DNA of 64,000 bases, from assembly GCF_035989265.1 (NCBI RefSeq), contig NZ_JAYKZX010000003.1, positions 620,001-684,000 of the forward strand, given 5' to 3'. The DNA comes from Sphingobium sp. HWE2-09. GTDB lineage: Bacteria > Pseudomonadota > Alphaproteobacteria > Sphingomonadales > Sphingomonadaceae. Positions 48,622 to 57,058 of the stretch are shown here, one piece after another (positions within the stretch are counted from its first letter, which is position 1; the number at the start of each line of letters is the position of its first letter). The translations under genes and the position numbers were made by a program. Under the pieces are notes generated by a model, which did not search any database, was not told the origin of the DNA, and saw only the letters and a program-made list of their open reading frames with translations.

Positions 48622-49575
48622 TTAGCGCGTCAGGCGCGTCTGCGCGGATGCCAGCCGCCGCATCATCCGCATATCCTTCAAATCGATCTTCAGCGCCGAT
48701 GCGGCCCAATTTTCTACGATATCCTTCAACTCGTCATATTCCAGCGGATCGACCCGGCGGCCGGCCTGGAACACGCCGACATGGCCCGAATGATGCGGGC
48801 GCGACGCGCTGATATAATCGCGTACCGCCGCTTCACCCTCGCCATCCTCGACCAGCTTGTGGACGATGCCCAGGTCGAACATCTCCTCCGCCGTATAGAC
48901 CTTGCCTGACAGGATCATCCGCTCGGCCGTCAACCGGCCCAGCTTGCGCGCCAGGATCGAATAGGCGCCCATGCCGGGGAACAGGCCGAACAGCATTTCG
49001 GGCAGGCCAAAACGGGCGCTGCGTTCGGCGATGACGATGTCGAAGCACAGCAGTGCCTCGAACCCGCCGCCCAGCGCGTCACCCTGCGCCAGCGCGATCG
49101 ACACCACCGGCATGTCGCCGTTGCGCCAGGTGCGGTGGACGACATCGATGCAGGCATGGCCGTAATCCACCAGGCCCGGCAGGTCGCCCCGTTCGATGCA
49201 ACCGGCGAATAGTTCCAGGTCGCCGCCCAGGTTGAACACGCCAGGAAAGCGCGATCCCGCCACCAGATATTTGATCGGCAGTTGCCCGGCATCGAACAGC
49301 CGCTTCGCCTCGACATACCAGGTTTTGACGTCGCGCAGCATGGTCAGCGAGAAATTCGGCCGTTCATTGGGCGTCATCATCGCCCAGAGCGTGTCCATCG
49401 GGGCGTCCCAATGCACGTCGATCTGGCCCAGGTCGAACATGGTCGACCGGGCGGTCGCCTGCGCCTCTTCGGTTGCATTGCTGTCAAAAGCCATATTGTC
49501 GGTGTCGGAAAAATGCTCGTCCGACGCCGTTTCCAGCCCATGATCTTTCGAATTAAACCGTCCTGAATCAATCAT
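48622..49575 (-). CDS. rpfF: RpfF-family DSF synthase (crotonase superfamily)
   Basis: RpfF makes cis-2-unsaturated fatty acids (diffusible signal factors) from acyl-ACP, acting as both dehydratase and thioesterase. From ATG 49575 the product is 317 residues. After an acidic N-terminal 45 residues it matches RpfF strongly: FNLGGDLELFAGCIERGDL, SIALAQGDALGGGFEALL and GLPEMLFGLFPGMGAYS. The catalytic pair is Glu173 and Glu193, 20 apart as in characterised RpfF. A hydratase would lack this GGDLELF and FPGMGAY pattern. RpfC or RpfR is not adjacent, but a membrane GGDEF-EAL protein is convergent. Confidence 0.88.
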   Translation of the reverse strand: MIDSGRFNSKDHGLETASDEHFSDTDNMAFDSNATEEAQATARSTMFDLGQIDVHWDAPMDTLWAMMTPNERPNFSLTMLRDVKTWYVEAKRLFDAGQLPIKYLVAGSRFPGVFNLGGDLELFAGCIERGDLPGLVDYGHACIDVVHRTWRNGDMPVVSIALAQGDALGGGFEALLCFDIVIAERSARFGLPEMLFGLFPGMGAYSILARKLGRLTAERMILSGKVYTAEEMFDLGIVHKLVEDGEGEAAVRDYISASRPHHSGHVGVFQAGRRVDPLEYDELKDIVENWAASALKIDLKDMRMMRRLASAQTRLTR

Positions 49576-49800
49576 CTGCGACCCCGTTTTCTTATGTAGA
49601 ATGAAAAGATCAGGCTGGGCAGCAGGATGCAATGAACGGGCGATCCATTGACAGCGCGTTAACCATTTTTCGTTCCAACTGTTGCAACAAGGTCGCCCCT
49701 AAATCCGCCATTTCGCCCTTTATGTGGCGCTAAAACCACAACATCTTTGTTGAACGATCGTATGATTGCGGTAGCAGGGCTTTATTAACCCTCATTAATT

Positions 49801-49992
49801 ATGTCGGTCGGCATGAACGATCCGCGCCGCCACTCGCCTTGCGTCACTCTGGCCCTGCACGATGCGCAGGGCGCGCCATGGCCGCTGCGCCTGTCGGCTG
49901 ACTGCCTGCGCTTCATCGGTCCCTATCGCCGGGTCGAGGGCTTCCATATCGATGCGCTGGCGCTGTTCGACGGCGTCCGCAACGCCGGTTGA
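49801..49992 (+). CDS. Small protein of unknown function, 63 residues
   Basis: ATG 49801 opens a 63-residue frame before tgt. The product (MSVGMNDPRRHSPCVTL ... RFIGPYRRVEGFHIDALALF) has no signal or membrane helix; it looks like a compact beta-rich domain. The upstream 225 bases (49576-49800) are AT-rich, with a perfect TGTTGCAACA palindrome, and must hold the rpfF promoter on the other strand. No family recognised. The second ATG (49813) is also possible. Confidence 0.45.
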   Translation: MSVGMNDPRRHSPCVTLALHDAQGAPWPLRLSADCLRFIGPYRRVEGFHIDALALFDGVRNAG

Positions 49993-50048
49993 TCGCCGTC
50001 CGGCGGCACATCCTTGTGCGCGCGCCGCTTCGCCCGTAGAGCGCGGCC

Positions 50049-51179
50049 ATGACCAAGCCTCGTTTTTCCTTCGCGATTCATGCCACCGACGGCAAGGCGC
50101 GGACCGGCACCATACAGATGCGTCGCGGCGATATCCGCACGCCCGCCTTCATGCCCGTGGGCACCGCCGCGACCGTCAAGGCGATGCGCCCGGCCGAAGT
50201 GCGCGCGACCGGCGCGGACATCATACTGGGCAACACCTATCATCTGATGCTGCGTCCCGGTGCCGAACGGATGGCGCGATTGGGCGGGTTGCATGGCTTC
50301 ATGGCCTGGGACCGGCCGATCCTGACCGACAGCGGCGGCTATCAGGTGATGAGCCTGTCGGCGCTCACCAAGATGAGCGAGGAGGGGGTCGCCTTCTCCA
50401 GCCATATCGATGGGTCCAAACATATGCTGACCCCGGAACGCTCGATGGAAATCCAGCGGCTGCTGGATAGCGACATCGTCATGGCGTTCGACGAATGCAC
50501 CAAAAATGGTTGCACCCATGATGAGGCGGCAAAGTCCATGGAGCGATCCATGCGCTGGGCCAAGCGATCGCGCGACGGGTTCGACGCGGGCGGCGACCAT
50601 GCGGAACGCGCCGCGCTGTTCGGCATCCAGCAGGGGTCGCTGGACGAAGGACTACGCCGGGTGTCGGCGGAAAAGCTGATCGAGGTCGGCTTCGACGGCT
50701 ATGCTGTGGGGGGGCTGGCCGTGGGGGAGGGGCAGGAGGCGATGTTCGCCACCCTGGATTTCGCGCCCGACATGCTGCCGCAGGACAAGCCGCGCTACCT
50801 GATGGGCGTGGGCAAGCCCGACGACATCGTCGGCGCGGTGGAGCGCGGAATCGACATGTTCGATTGCGTGCTGCCGACGCGGTCGGGCCGCAACGGACAG
50901 GCCTTCACCTGGGCCGGGCCGCTCAACATCCGCAATGCCAAGTTCAATGAGGATCAGGGACCGATCGACCCGCGCTGCGGCTGCCCGGTGTGCGCGACCT
51001 GGAGCCGCGCCTATCTGCACCATCTGGTCAAGGCTGGCGAAATGCTGGGCGCGATGCTCATGACCCAGCATAATATCCATTTCTATCAGGAACTGATGCA
51101 GGGGCTGCGCGACAATATCGCAGCGGGCACGTTGGCCCGCTTTACCGCCGATTTCCGCCGCGACTATCAGCGGGTCTGA
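50049..51179 (+). CDS. tgt: tRNA-guanine transglycosylase
   Basis: Tgt replaces guanine 34 of GUN tRNAs with preQ1 in queuosine synthesis. The 376-residue product has [14 protein letters not shown], the base-recognising catalytic Asp region [18 protein letters not shown], the second Asp in [13 protein letters not shown] and the zinc site CGCPVC...HH. Length and motifs are normal. Its partner queA is at 5311-6351, 45 kb away, where tgt is often adjacent in this group. Confidence 0.97.
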   Translation: MTKPRFSFAIHATDGKARTGTIQMRRGDIRTPAFMPVGTAATVKAMRPAEVRATGADIILGNTYHLMLRPGAERMARLGGLHGFMAWDRPILTDSGGYQVMSLSALTKMSEEGVAFSSHIDGSKHMLTPERSMEIQRLLDSDIVMAFDECTKNGCTHDEAAKSMERSMRWAKRSRDGFDAGGDHAERAALFGIQQGSLDEGLRRVSAEKLIEVGFDGYAVGGLAVGEGQEAMFATLDFAPDMLPQDKPRYLMGVGKPDDIVGAVERGIDMFDCVLPTRSGRNGQAFTWAGPLNIRNAKFNEDQGPIDPRCGCPVCATWSRAYLHHLVKAGEMLGAMLMTQHNIHFYQELMQGLRDNIAAGTLARFTADFRRDYQRV

Positions 51180-51195
51180 CGCCCGGAATAGTCCG

Positions 51196-52779
51196 TCAGG
51201 GAATGACGGTAATCACGATCGCATAGCTGCCCGTCTCGCCATCATAGTCGAGCGGCGCGCGCAGCTGGCGCGACAGGCCGGTCAGCACCCGGCCATAGCG
51301 TTCGTCCAGATGGCCGGTCATGTCGGGCGACGCCCGCAAGCCCGGTGACCGGACCAGCAAACGCGCCCGATCGTCGCGATCGGGTTCCAGCTGCACCGAT
51401 ATCTGCATCGTCGCCTGCGGCGCCAGCATCATCGCCAGTTCGACCAGTTCGGTTAGCAGGAAGGCGATCGGCACCGCCACATCCTGGCTGATGTGCAGAT
51501 TGTCACTGTCGATCTGAATGGCGAAGCGGCGCGCGTCGCTTGGCGCGGTGCCGCGCAGGCTGGCCGACAATTCGCTGATCAGCGGACGCACGCCGACGCC
51601 GCGATTTTCTTCCAGCTCGGCAAAATGATTGCGATGCACCACCGACAAGGCATCGACCCGCCGCTGGATAGAGGCATAGGCCTCCACCGCTTCGGGATTA
51701 TGCGCGGACCGGGCATGGAGGTTGATCAGGCTGGCGATGATCTGCAGGTTGTTCTTCACCCGATGATGCACTTCGCGCGTCAATTTGCGCTGCGTTTCCA
51801 GGCTCTCGGATATCTCCGCCTCGTGCGTCGCCACATCCTTGCTGATTTCGTGGAACGTGTCGGCCAGCGCCACGATCTCCAGCGCAGGGGTGCGTACCCG
51901 CTGCATCGGTTGCAGTACTTCGCCCGGCTGATAATCCGCCACCACCCGGCGCAACAGCACCAGCGGGCGGATCAGCACGCGGTTGACCACGAACCAGCCG
52001 ATCGCGGCGGCCGCGAACCACATGACCAGCGGCAGGAACAGCGATAGCGACCGCGCCAGCGTCGCGGGCGGCTCCCGCACCGTCATCGTCAGCAATATGT
52101 CGGGCGGATCGAGCCGGGCGGACAGGCTGTTGATGTTGCCGATCGCATGGCCCGGACGGCTGACGATCAATTGCCTGTCGCCCTGGCGCAGGCTTAGCTG
52201 CCGGTTCTGCAGGGCCGTCGCCGGATCGGCGATGCTTTCGAGATGCGCGCGGGAATAATAGGCCAGCGCGACCAGCCGCCCGTTGCCACTGCGCACCCGA
52301 CTGACCAGATGGGTCGGCAGCAACTGCGCGATCGGGCGATCGAAACGGTCCGCCGTCGCGATACCGGCCGGTTCGGGCTGGCTGGAACTGCAGATCCGCT
52401 GTCCGGCGCGGTCATAGATGTAGAAATGCCCGCCTTCGGCATCCTGCGCCGTCAGGAAGAAGCCCAGCCGTTTGCACATGCCCTGATCGGCTACATTATT
52501 GGCCATCGCATTGACGACCAGTTCCATCGCCGTGCGATCGGACTGCAGATCGGCCGTCAGCTTGCGTGCGCTCTGCGTCACTGCGACGCGCAGCAATGCT
52601 TCCTTTTCGATGTCGGCAGTGCGGATGGCCTGGAGCGACGCGACCAGCGCAATCAGCCCCAACGGCAAAAGCGCCAGGGTGAGGATGAGAAACATCTTCA
52701 CGCCGGTCGAGCGGAAAAATTGCAGCAACGGCTCTGCAGCGGAGCGGGCTGCCGGAGGAAGGCTGCCCCCCTGTGTCAC
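51196..52779 (-). CDS. phyP: PhyP-type HisKA_2 protein of the general stress response
   Basis: A 527-residue membrane sensor at the phyR locus. Two membrane helices (about residues 29-49 and 247-266) flank a periplasmic domain; a HAMP-like linker follows. The HisKA_2 motif EVHHRVKNNLQII has His339. The ATPase domain is eroded: N box reads TELVELAMM instead of ExxxNAxKH, and no DxGxG G1 box is seen. In Sphingomonas the PhyP homologue acts as a PhyR phosphatase, which fits. The start is GTG 52779, 4 bases after the nepR stop. Confidence 0.9.
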   Translation of the reverse strand: MTQGGSLPPAARSAAEPLLQFFRSTGVKMFLILTLALLPLGLIALVASLQAIRTADIEKEALLRVAVTQSARKLTADLQSDRTAMELVVNAMANNVADQGMCKRLGFFLTAQDAEGGHFYIYDRAGQRICSSSQPEPAGIATADRFDRPIAQLLPTHLVSRVRSGNGRLVALAYYSRAHLESIADPATALQNRQLSLRQGDRQLIVSRPGHAIGNINSLSARLDPPDILLTMTVREPPATLARSLSLFLPLVMWFAAAAIGWFVVNRVLIRPLVLLRRVVADYQPGEVLQPMQRVRTPALEIVALADTFHEISKDVATHEAEISESLETQRKLTREVHHRVKNNLQIIASLINLHARSAHNPEAVEAYASIQRRVDALSVVHRNHFAELEENRGVGVRPLISELSASLRGTAPSDARRFAIQIDSDNLHISQDVAVPIAFLLTELVELAMMLAPQATMQISVQLEPDRDDRARLLVRSPGLRASPDMTGHLDERYGRVLTGLSRQLRAPLDYDGETGSYAIVITVIP

Positions 52780-52783
52780 GACA

Positions 52784-53005
52784 TCAGCCCAGCTTGCTTA
52801 GCAGATCCAGCATTTCGGACGGAATATCCTCGTCCACGGCGCGTTGATAGACGGTACGCAGCGCCTGGGACACATGCGCGTCTTCTTTGCCAGCGGTGGG
52901 CTGGCGCTTGCGCTGGGCAGCGGTGCCCTTCGCCTGTGCGTTCCGGGTTACGACGTCGGCATCCTTTTCATCATCGGCCACGCCCCGCTCCGTCGTTGAA
53001 GACAC
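52784..53005 (-). CDS. nepR: Anti-sigma factor NepR
   Basis: NepR binds and blocks the sigma factor EcfG until phosphorylated PhyR takes it away. The frame is 73 residues from GTG 53005; TTG 53008 or TTG 53038 are alternatives, GAGGGG lies 9 bases upstream of the GTG. The conserved helices sit at the C-terminus: SQALRTVYQRAVDEDIPSEM and LLDLLSKL. The charged N-terminal part is probably disordered. It is cotranscribed with phyP and divergent from phyR. A candidate EcfG promoter is at 53141-53166. Confidence 0.9.
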   Translation of the reverse strand: MSSTTERGVADDEKDADVVTRNAQAKGTAAQRKRQPTAGKEDAHVSQALRTVYQRAVDEDIPSEMLDLLSKLG

Positions 53006-53140
53006 CAAAATCAGCCCCTCTAAAGCAATTTTCGCCAAGTCTGCCCGCCCGTTTCGCGGGTTTGCGCCATGACGTCAATTCGCGCAACCGTGCCATCCAT
53101 GGGAAAATCACGATATCGTCTAAAAAACCATCTGGATGCG

Positions 53141-53166
53141 AAACAAATTCCCCAGTTGATGGTTCC
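53141..53166 (-). promoter_or_regulatory. Candidate EcfG promoter for nepR
   Basis: Minus-strand GGAACC (complement of 53166-53161), then GTTTC about 17 bases downstream. It is a partial match to GGAAC-N16/17-CGTT, about 140 bases before the nepR start. Confidence 0.45.
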
Positions 53167-53314
53167 GCCCCTCGAAGCATTTTTTACATCGCGTCGATTT
53201 ACGCGGTGAAGGGGCGGCGGGGGGTTGTCATCACGACAGGGACATTCCATCCTTCCACCATGTTCCCATGCTTCGGGACAATGTCGCCCCGACGGGCAGG
53301 GAGAAGATTTTACG

Positions 53315-54103
53315 ATGTCGCTTGGACAGCAACTACACCCCCATCTTCCGTTCCTGCGGCGTTATGCCCGGGCGTTGACGGGCAGCCAGAATCATGGCGA
53401 CGCTTATGTACGTGCCGCGCTGGAAGCGATCGTCGCCGCGCCGGAAGAATTTCCCAGCGACGTCGATCCGCGCCTGGGCCTGTACAAGACGTTCCAGGCC
53501 ATCTGGTCGTCCACCCATCTGGAAGATGTGCCATTGAGCGGCGGTGGCCGGGAAGCGATCGCCCAGGCGCGCTTGGCCCAGCTGACGCCATTGCCGCGCC
53601 AGGCGCTGCTGCTGACCGCGCTGGAAGGCTTCACCGTCGATGACGTCGCCTATCTGATCGATCTGGAAAGCAGCGACGTCGAAGCGCTGGTGGAAGAAGC
53701 GCTGAGCGAGATCGAAGCGCAGACCCGTGCGAAGGTGCTGATTATCGAGGATGAGCCGATCATCGCGATGGACATCGAAACCATCGTGCGTGACCTCGGC
53801 CATGACGTGACGGCAATCGCCGTGACCGCCGAAGACGCGGTGCGCGAAGCGCTTGCCGATCGTCCCGGCCTGGTCCTGGCCGACATCCAACTGGCCGACG
53901 ACAGCAGCGGCATCGATGCGGTGAAGGATATCCTGGCCGAATTTTCGGTGCCGGTCATCTTCATCACCGCCTTCCCCGAACGCCTGCTCACCGGCGAACG
54001 GCCCGAACCGACCTTCCTTATTACCAAGCCGTTTCAACGCTCTACGGTCAAGGCGGCGATTTCGCAGGCGCTGTTCTTCGACGAAGCCACCGCGCCAGCC
54101 TGA
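53315..54103 (+). CDS. phyR: Stress response regulator PhyR
   Basis: PhyR carries a sigma-factor-like domain that captures NepR when its receiver domain is phosphorylated. The 262-residue product, from ATG 53315 with GGAGAAG upstream, has the sigma-like domain (residues 1-120, SLGQQLHPHLPFLRRYARAL, PRQALLLTALEGFTVDDVA) and the receiver (residues 133-258, VLIIEDEP, phospho-acceptor Asp190 in LADIQLADD, and FITAFPERLLTGERP typical of PhyR receivers). It diverges from nepR-phyP and precedes ecfG. Confidence 0.95.
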   Translation: MSLGQQLHPHLPFLRRYARALTGSQNHGDAYVRAALEAIVAAPEEFPSDVDPRLGLYKTFQAIWSSTHLEDVPLSGGGREAIAQARLAQLTPLPRQALLLTALEGFTVDDVAYLIDLESSDVEALVEEALSEIEAQTRAKVLIIEDEPIIAMDIETIVRDLGHDVTAIAVTAEDAVREALADRPGLVLADIQLADDSSGIDAVKDILAEFSVPVIFITAFPERLLTGERPEPTFLITKPFQRSTVKAAISQALFFDEATAPA

Positions 54104-54124
54104 CGATCCGAACCAGAAAGTCAC

Positions 54125-54151
54125 GGAACCCCGATCGATACGCTGCGTTAA
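54125..54151 (+). promoter_or_regulatory. EcfG promoter before the 43-residue gene and ecfG
   Basis: GGAACC at 54125, 15 bases spacer, CGTTAA at 54146 (GGAAC-N16-CGTT). An excellent match to the EcfG consensus, directly after phyR. It implies autoregulation of ecfG. Confidence 0.75.
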
Positions 54152-54178
54152 TGATGCGTAACGATCGGGAGACGCGCT

Positions 54179-54310
54179 GTGGTCGGTCATGAAGAGCATA
54201 TTGCCACGGACGACGCGCGTGCAGGCTCCACACCCCATGTGGTGCGTTACGTGCTCGGCATTTCATTGGCCTTGGCGATCATCGCCATGCTGCTGGTGAT
54301 CTGGCGATAG
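54179..54310 (+). CDS. 43-residue membrane protein of the stress response locus
   Basis: GTG 54179 follows GGGAGA at 8 bases and encodes MVGHEEHIATDDARAGSTP, then a 22-residue hydrophobic helix (YVLGISLALAIIAMLLVIWR) at the C-terminus. It is too short for the usual gene finders. An EcfG promoter is 28 bases upstream and ecfG is 46 bases downstream. No homologue is known to me; single-pass tail-anchored type. Confidence 0.65.
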   Translation: MVGHEEHIATDDARAGSTPHVVRYVLGISLALAIIAMLLVIWR

Positions 54311-54356
54311 AAAAGTTGGCCTTTGGCTTTGATCGGTTTAGGGTACGGATAGGCAT

Positions 54357-55064
54357 ATGGCTTTGATGACGTCGGTTCATGCGGCGAGTGCAGTTTCCAG
54401 CACGGGGGTTGGTCCGATGGACGACGATGACGTTGGCGAGATCAACGGGATCGAGGAGCGTGCGACGCTTTCCGATTCAGACTTCAAGCGCGAACTGGCA
54501 GCCGTCATTCCGCACCTGCGCGCCTTTGGTCGCTCCCTGTCCGGCAACCGCGATCTGGCGGACGACTTGGTGCAGGAAACTCTGCTCAAGGCATGGGCTG
54601 CGCGGAACCGTTTTCAGGCGGGCACCAACATGCGCGCCTGGACCTTCATCATCCTGCGCAACCATTATCTCTCGCAGATGCGCCGTTCACGCTTCCGCGG
54701 CGATTGGGACGATCTGACCGCGGACCGTATCCTGGCCGCACCGGCGGGTCAGGACAAGCATGTCGAGCTGTCCGACATGCAACGCGCGCTGCTGCAATTG
54801 CCGCAGCCCCAGCGTGAAGCGCTGATCCTGGTCGGCGCGGGTGGTTTCGCCTATGAAGAAGCCGCCGAGATTTGCGGCGTCGCCGTCGGCACGATCAAGA
54901 GCCGCGTGGCGCGCGGTCGCGCCGCGCTGGAGCAGATCCTGGAAAGCGGCGACCTGCCATCGCGTCGCACGCAGGAAACGACCGACACCGCCGTGCTCGA
55001 TGAGATCATGGAAGATGTCGATCGCCTCAGCCGTGGGCGGACCGTGGACGACAGCCAGAAATAA
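54357..55064 (+). CDS. ecfG: Extracytoplasmic-function sigma factor EcfG
   Basis: EcfG (ECF15-type) drives the alphaproteobacterial general stress regulon. The 235-residue product has sigma2 (HLRAFGRSLSGNRDLADDLVQ, LLKAWAARNRF, MRAWTFIILRNHYLSQMRRS) and sigma4 (LLQLPQPQREALILVGAGGF, EEAAEICGVAVGTIKSRVARG). It starts at ATG 54357 or 54366. The N-terminal 45 residues are extra and acidic. It belongs to the unit with the small membrane protein and PhyR. Confidence 0.95.
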   Translation: MALMTSVHAASAVSSTGVGPMDDDDVGEINGIEERATLSDSDFKRELAAVIPHLRAFGRSLSGNRDLADDLVQETLLKAWAARNRFQAGTNMRAWTFIILRNHYLSQMRRSRFRGDWDDLTADRILAAPAGQDKHVELSDMQRALLQLPQPQREALILVGAGGFAYEEAAEICGVAVGTIKSRVARGRAALEQILESGDLPSRRTQETTDTAVLDEIMEDVDRLSRGRTVDDSQK

Positions 55065-55080
55065 GCCGTCGCACAGCAAC

Positions 55081-55106
55081 GGAACGTTCCACCGGTCCGG
55101 CCCGTT
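55081..55106 (+). promoter_or_regulatory. EcfG promoter before the 87-residue gene
   Basis: GGAAC at 55081-55085 and CGTT at 55103-55106 with a 17-base spacer. It sits 25 bases upstream of the ATG at 55131, just after the ecfG stop. Confidence 0.75.
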
Positions 55107-55130
55107 GATGGCGGATGAGGATGATCAATC

Positions 55131-55394
55131 ATGAGTAACGGCCATAAGGGTCGGGACGAACGGTGCGGCGATTCCGGATCGCTCGCCGATCGTCCACGCA
55201 GCGGCGGCATAGTGTTCGCGCTGGTTGCGCTTGCACTCATCCTCGCCATCGGTTTTTTCTACATGACCAGCGAACGCCGCGCCGATCGGGCTGCCGATAA
55301 GGTGACGAAGGCTGCGGGCACCGTGGACGACGCCGCGCGCGTCGTGAGCGAAGCCGCGAAGAATGCGGCCGACAGGCTGCGCGAAGGGCATTGA
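55131..55394 (+). CDS. Predicted stress-induced membrane protein, 87 residues
   Basis: ATG 55131 follows GGATGAGGATGATCAATC. The product has a charged N-terminal part, one membrane helix (GIVFALVALALILAIGFFYM, residues 26-45) and an amphipathic Ala/Arg/Lys-rich tail (DKVTKAAGTVDDAARVV, EAAKNAADRL), so it could sit in the inner membrane with a helical periplasmic or cytoplasmic tail. An EcfG promoter precedes it. No named family recognised. Confidence 0.65.
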   Translation: MSNGHKGRDERCGDSGSLADRPRSGGIVFALVALALILAIGFFYMTSERRADRAADKVTKAAGTVDDAARVVSEAAKNAADRLREGH

Positions 55395-55582
55395 TCCGCA
55401 CTCTTCGCGCGCTCCCTCGTCGCATCATTAAGTGGCGGGCTGATTTTAAGCACCAACTTGCCTGATCGGCATCGGCAAACGCGGCCTGCCCTAACGTCCA
55501 TCCGGCAAATCGCCCTGTAATTTCCCCACGATTCAGCATTTCTTTGCCATTGTCAGGCAGGGTACGCGCACTGTCGGATTAT

Positions 55583-55600
55583 CTTACATCCCGTTGTAAG
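55583..55600. promoter_or_regulatory. Perfect palindrome upstream of the sugar transferase gene
   Basis: CTTACA-TCCCGT-TGTAAG, 6-base perfect arms, 57 bases before the start codon of the gene at 55657. Possibly an operator; the 262-base gap has no other feature I recognise. Confidence 0.4.
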
Positions 55601-55656
55601 GCGGTCCGGCTCCGTAAAGGCGCGCCAACCCGGCGGTCAGCAGGATATGCGTAACG

Positions 55657-57045
55657 ATGATCAGGCTGTTCAAACATTATGTGCCGCATGCGGTGCTGCT
55701 GCTCGGACTGCTCGATTTCGCTTTATTGCTCTGCGCGGCCGAAGGCGGTTGGATATTGCGCGCGCGCCAGATCGGCATGGATGTCGACCATGTGATGACG
55801 CGGATCGGGCCGCTGCTCAGCTTCGCCATCGCGATCCAGACCGGCATGATCGCCGTCGGCGTCTATGGCGTCGAAGCGTTGCAATCCATCCGCTTCGCCT
55901 TCGCGCGGCTGCTCGTCGCAGTGTCGCTGGGCGTCATCTTCCTGTCGGTCCTCTATTTCCTGATGCCCGGCATGACGCTGTGGCGCTCCAACTCGCTCTA
56001 CGCCATGGGGCTGGCGATGGGCCTGCTGGTGGTCGTGCGCCTCCTGCTCGGTTCCATGCTGGGCGGGGAAGCGTTCAAGCGGCGGCTGGTGGTGCTGGGC
56101 GCAGGCAATCGCGCCAACCGCATCAAGGAACTGGAGCAGAAGCGCGGCGCGGGCTTCTTAGTCGTGGGCTTCATCGCCATGAACGACGGGCCGCAGGTCA
56201 TCCCCGAAGCGATCAACCGCGACGCCGTCTTCAACCTCTCCGACTTCGTCGTGCGCCTCAACGCCAGCGAAGTGGTGCTGGCGCTGGAGGAACGGCGCAA
56301 CGCCATCCCCATGTCGGACCTGCTACGCATCAAGACCACCGGCGTCCATGTGAACGACCTGTCCAGCTTTCTGGAACGTGAAACCGGCCGCGTCGATCTT
56401 GCCAGCGTCAATCCCAGCTGGCTCATCTTCTCCGACGGTTTTTCCGCCGGTCGCCGCCTGTCCAGCATCGCCAAGCGACTGTTCGACATCGTCGCCAGCT
56501 CCATCCTGCTGGCGCTGACCGGTCCCATCATCCTGATCGCCGCAATCCTGGTGAAGATGGACAGCAAAGGACCGGCTTTCTATCGCCAGCAACGCGTCGG
56601 CCTGTTCGGCCAGGAATTCTGGATCGTGAAGCTGCGCACCATGCGGCTGGACGCGGAAGTCAACGGCCAGGCGGTCTGGGCAGAAAAAGACGATCCGCGC
56701 ATCACCCGCCTGGGCTATTGGCTGCGCAAGCTGCGCATCGACGAATTGCCGCAGACCTGGACGGTACTGAAGGGCGAGATGAGCTTCGTCGGCCCGCGCC
56801 CCGAACGCCGCCAGTTCGTCGAGGATCTGGAACAGCATCTGCGCTATTATGCCGAGCGGCATATGGTGAAACCCGGCATCACCGGCTGGGCGCAGATCAA
56901 CTATCCTTACGGCGCGTCGATCGAGGATAGTCGGCACAAGCTGGAATATGATCTTTATTACGCCAAAAATTACACGCCCTTCCTGGACCTGCTGATCCTG
57001 ATCCAGACGCTGCGGGTCGTGCTTTGGCCCGACGGCGCGCGCTGA
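55657..57045 (+). CDS. XrtA/PEP-CTERM-associated sugar transferase
   Basis: A 462-residue polyprenyl-phosphate sugar phosphotransferase. The first half is four to five membrane helices followed by a Rossmann-like CoA-binding-like region (RRLVVLGAGNRANRI). The C-terminal half is the bacterial sugar transferase domain: RLFDIVASSILLALTGPI, FYRQQRVGLFGQEFWIVKLRTM (split), RIDELPQTWTVLKGEMSFVGPRPER and KPGITGWAQINYPYG. It would start exopolysaccharide synthesis by loading the first sugar. It matches the type linked to XrtA exosortase systems (TIGR03013). prsK follows 13 bases later. Confidence 0.9.
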   Translation: MIRLFKHYVPHAVLLLGLLDFALLLCAAEGGWILRARQIGMDVDHVMTRIGPLLSFAIAIQTGMIAVGVYGVEALQSIRFAFARLLVAVSLGVIFLSVLYFLMPGMTLWRSNSLYAMGLAMGLLVVVRLLLGSMLGGEAFKRRLVVLGAGNRANRIKELEQKRGAGFLVVGFIAMNDGPQVIPEAINRDAVFNLSDFVVRLNASEVVLALEERRNAIPMSDLLRIKTTGVHVNDLSSFLERETGRVDLASVNPSWLIFSDGFSAGRRLSSIAKRLFDIVASSILLALTGPIILIAAILVKMDSKGPAFYRQQRVGLFGQEFWIVKLRTMRLDAEVNGQAVWAEKDDPRITRLGYWLRKLRIDELPQTWTVLKGEMSFVGPRPERRQFVEDLEQHLRYYAERHMVKPGITGWAQINYPYGASIEDSRHKLEYDLYYAKNYTPFLDLLILIQTLRVVLWPDGAR

Positions 57046-57058
57046 GGCGATAGCGGGC

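Noticed and set aside
49576..49800. EcfG-type promoter before rpfF
   Set aside because: GGAAC is present on the minus strand, but no CGTT occurs at 16-17 bases.
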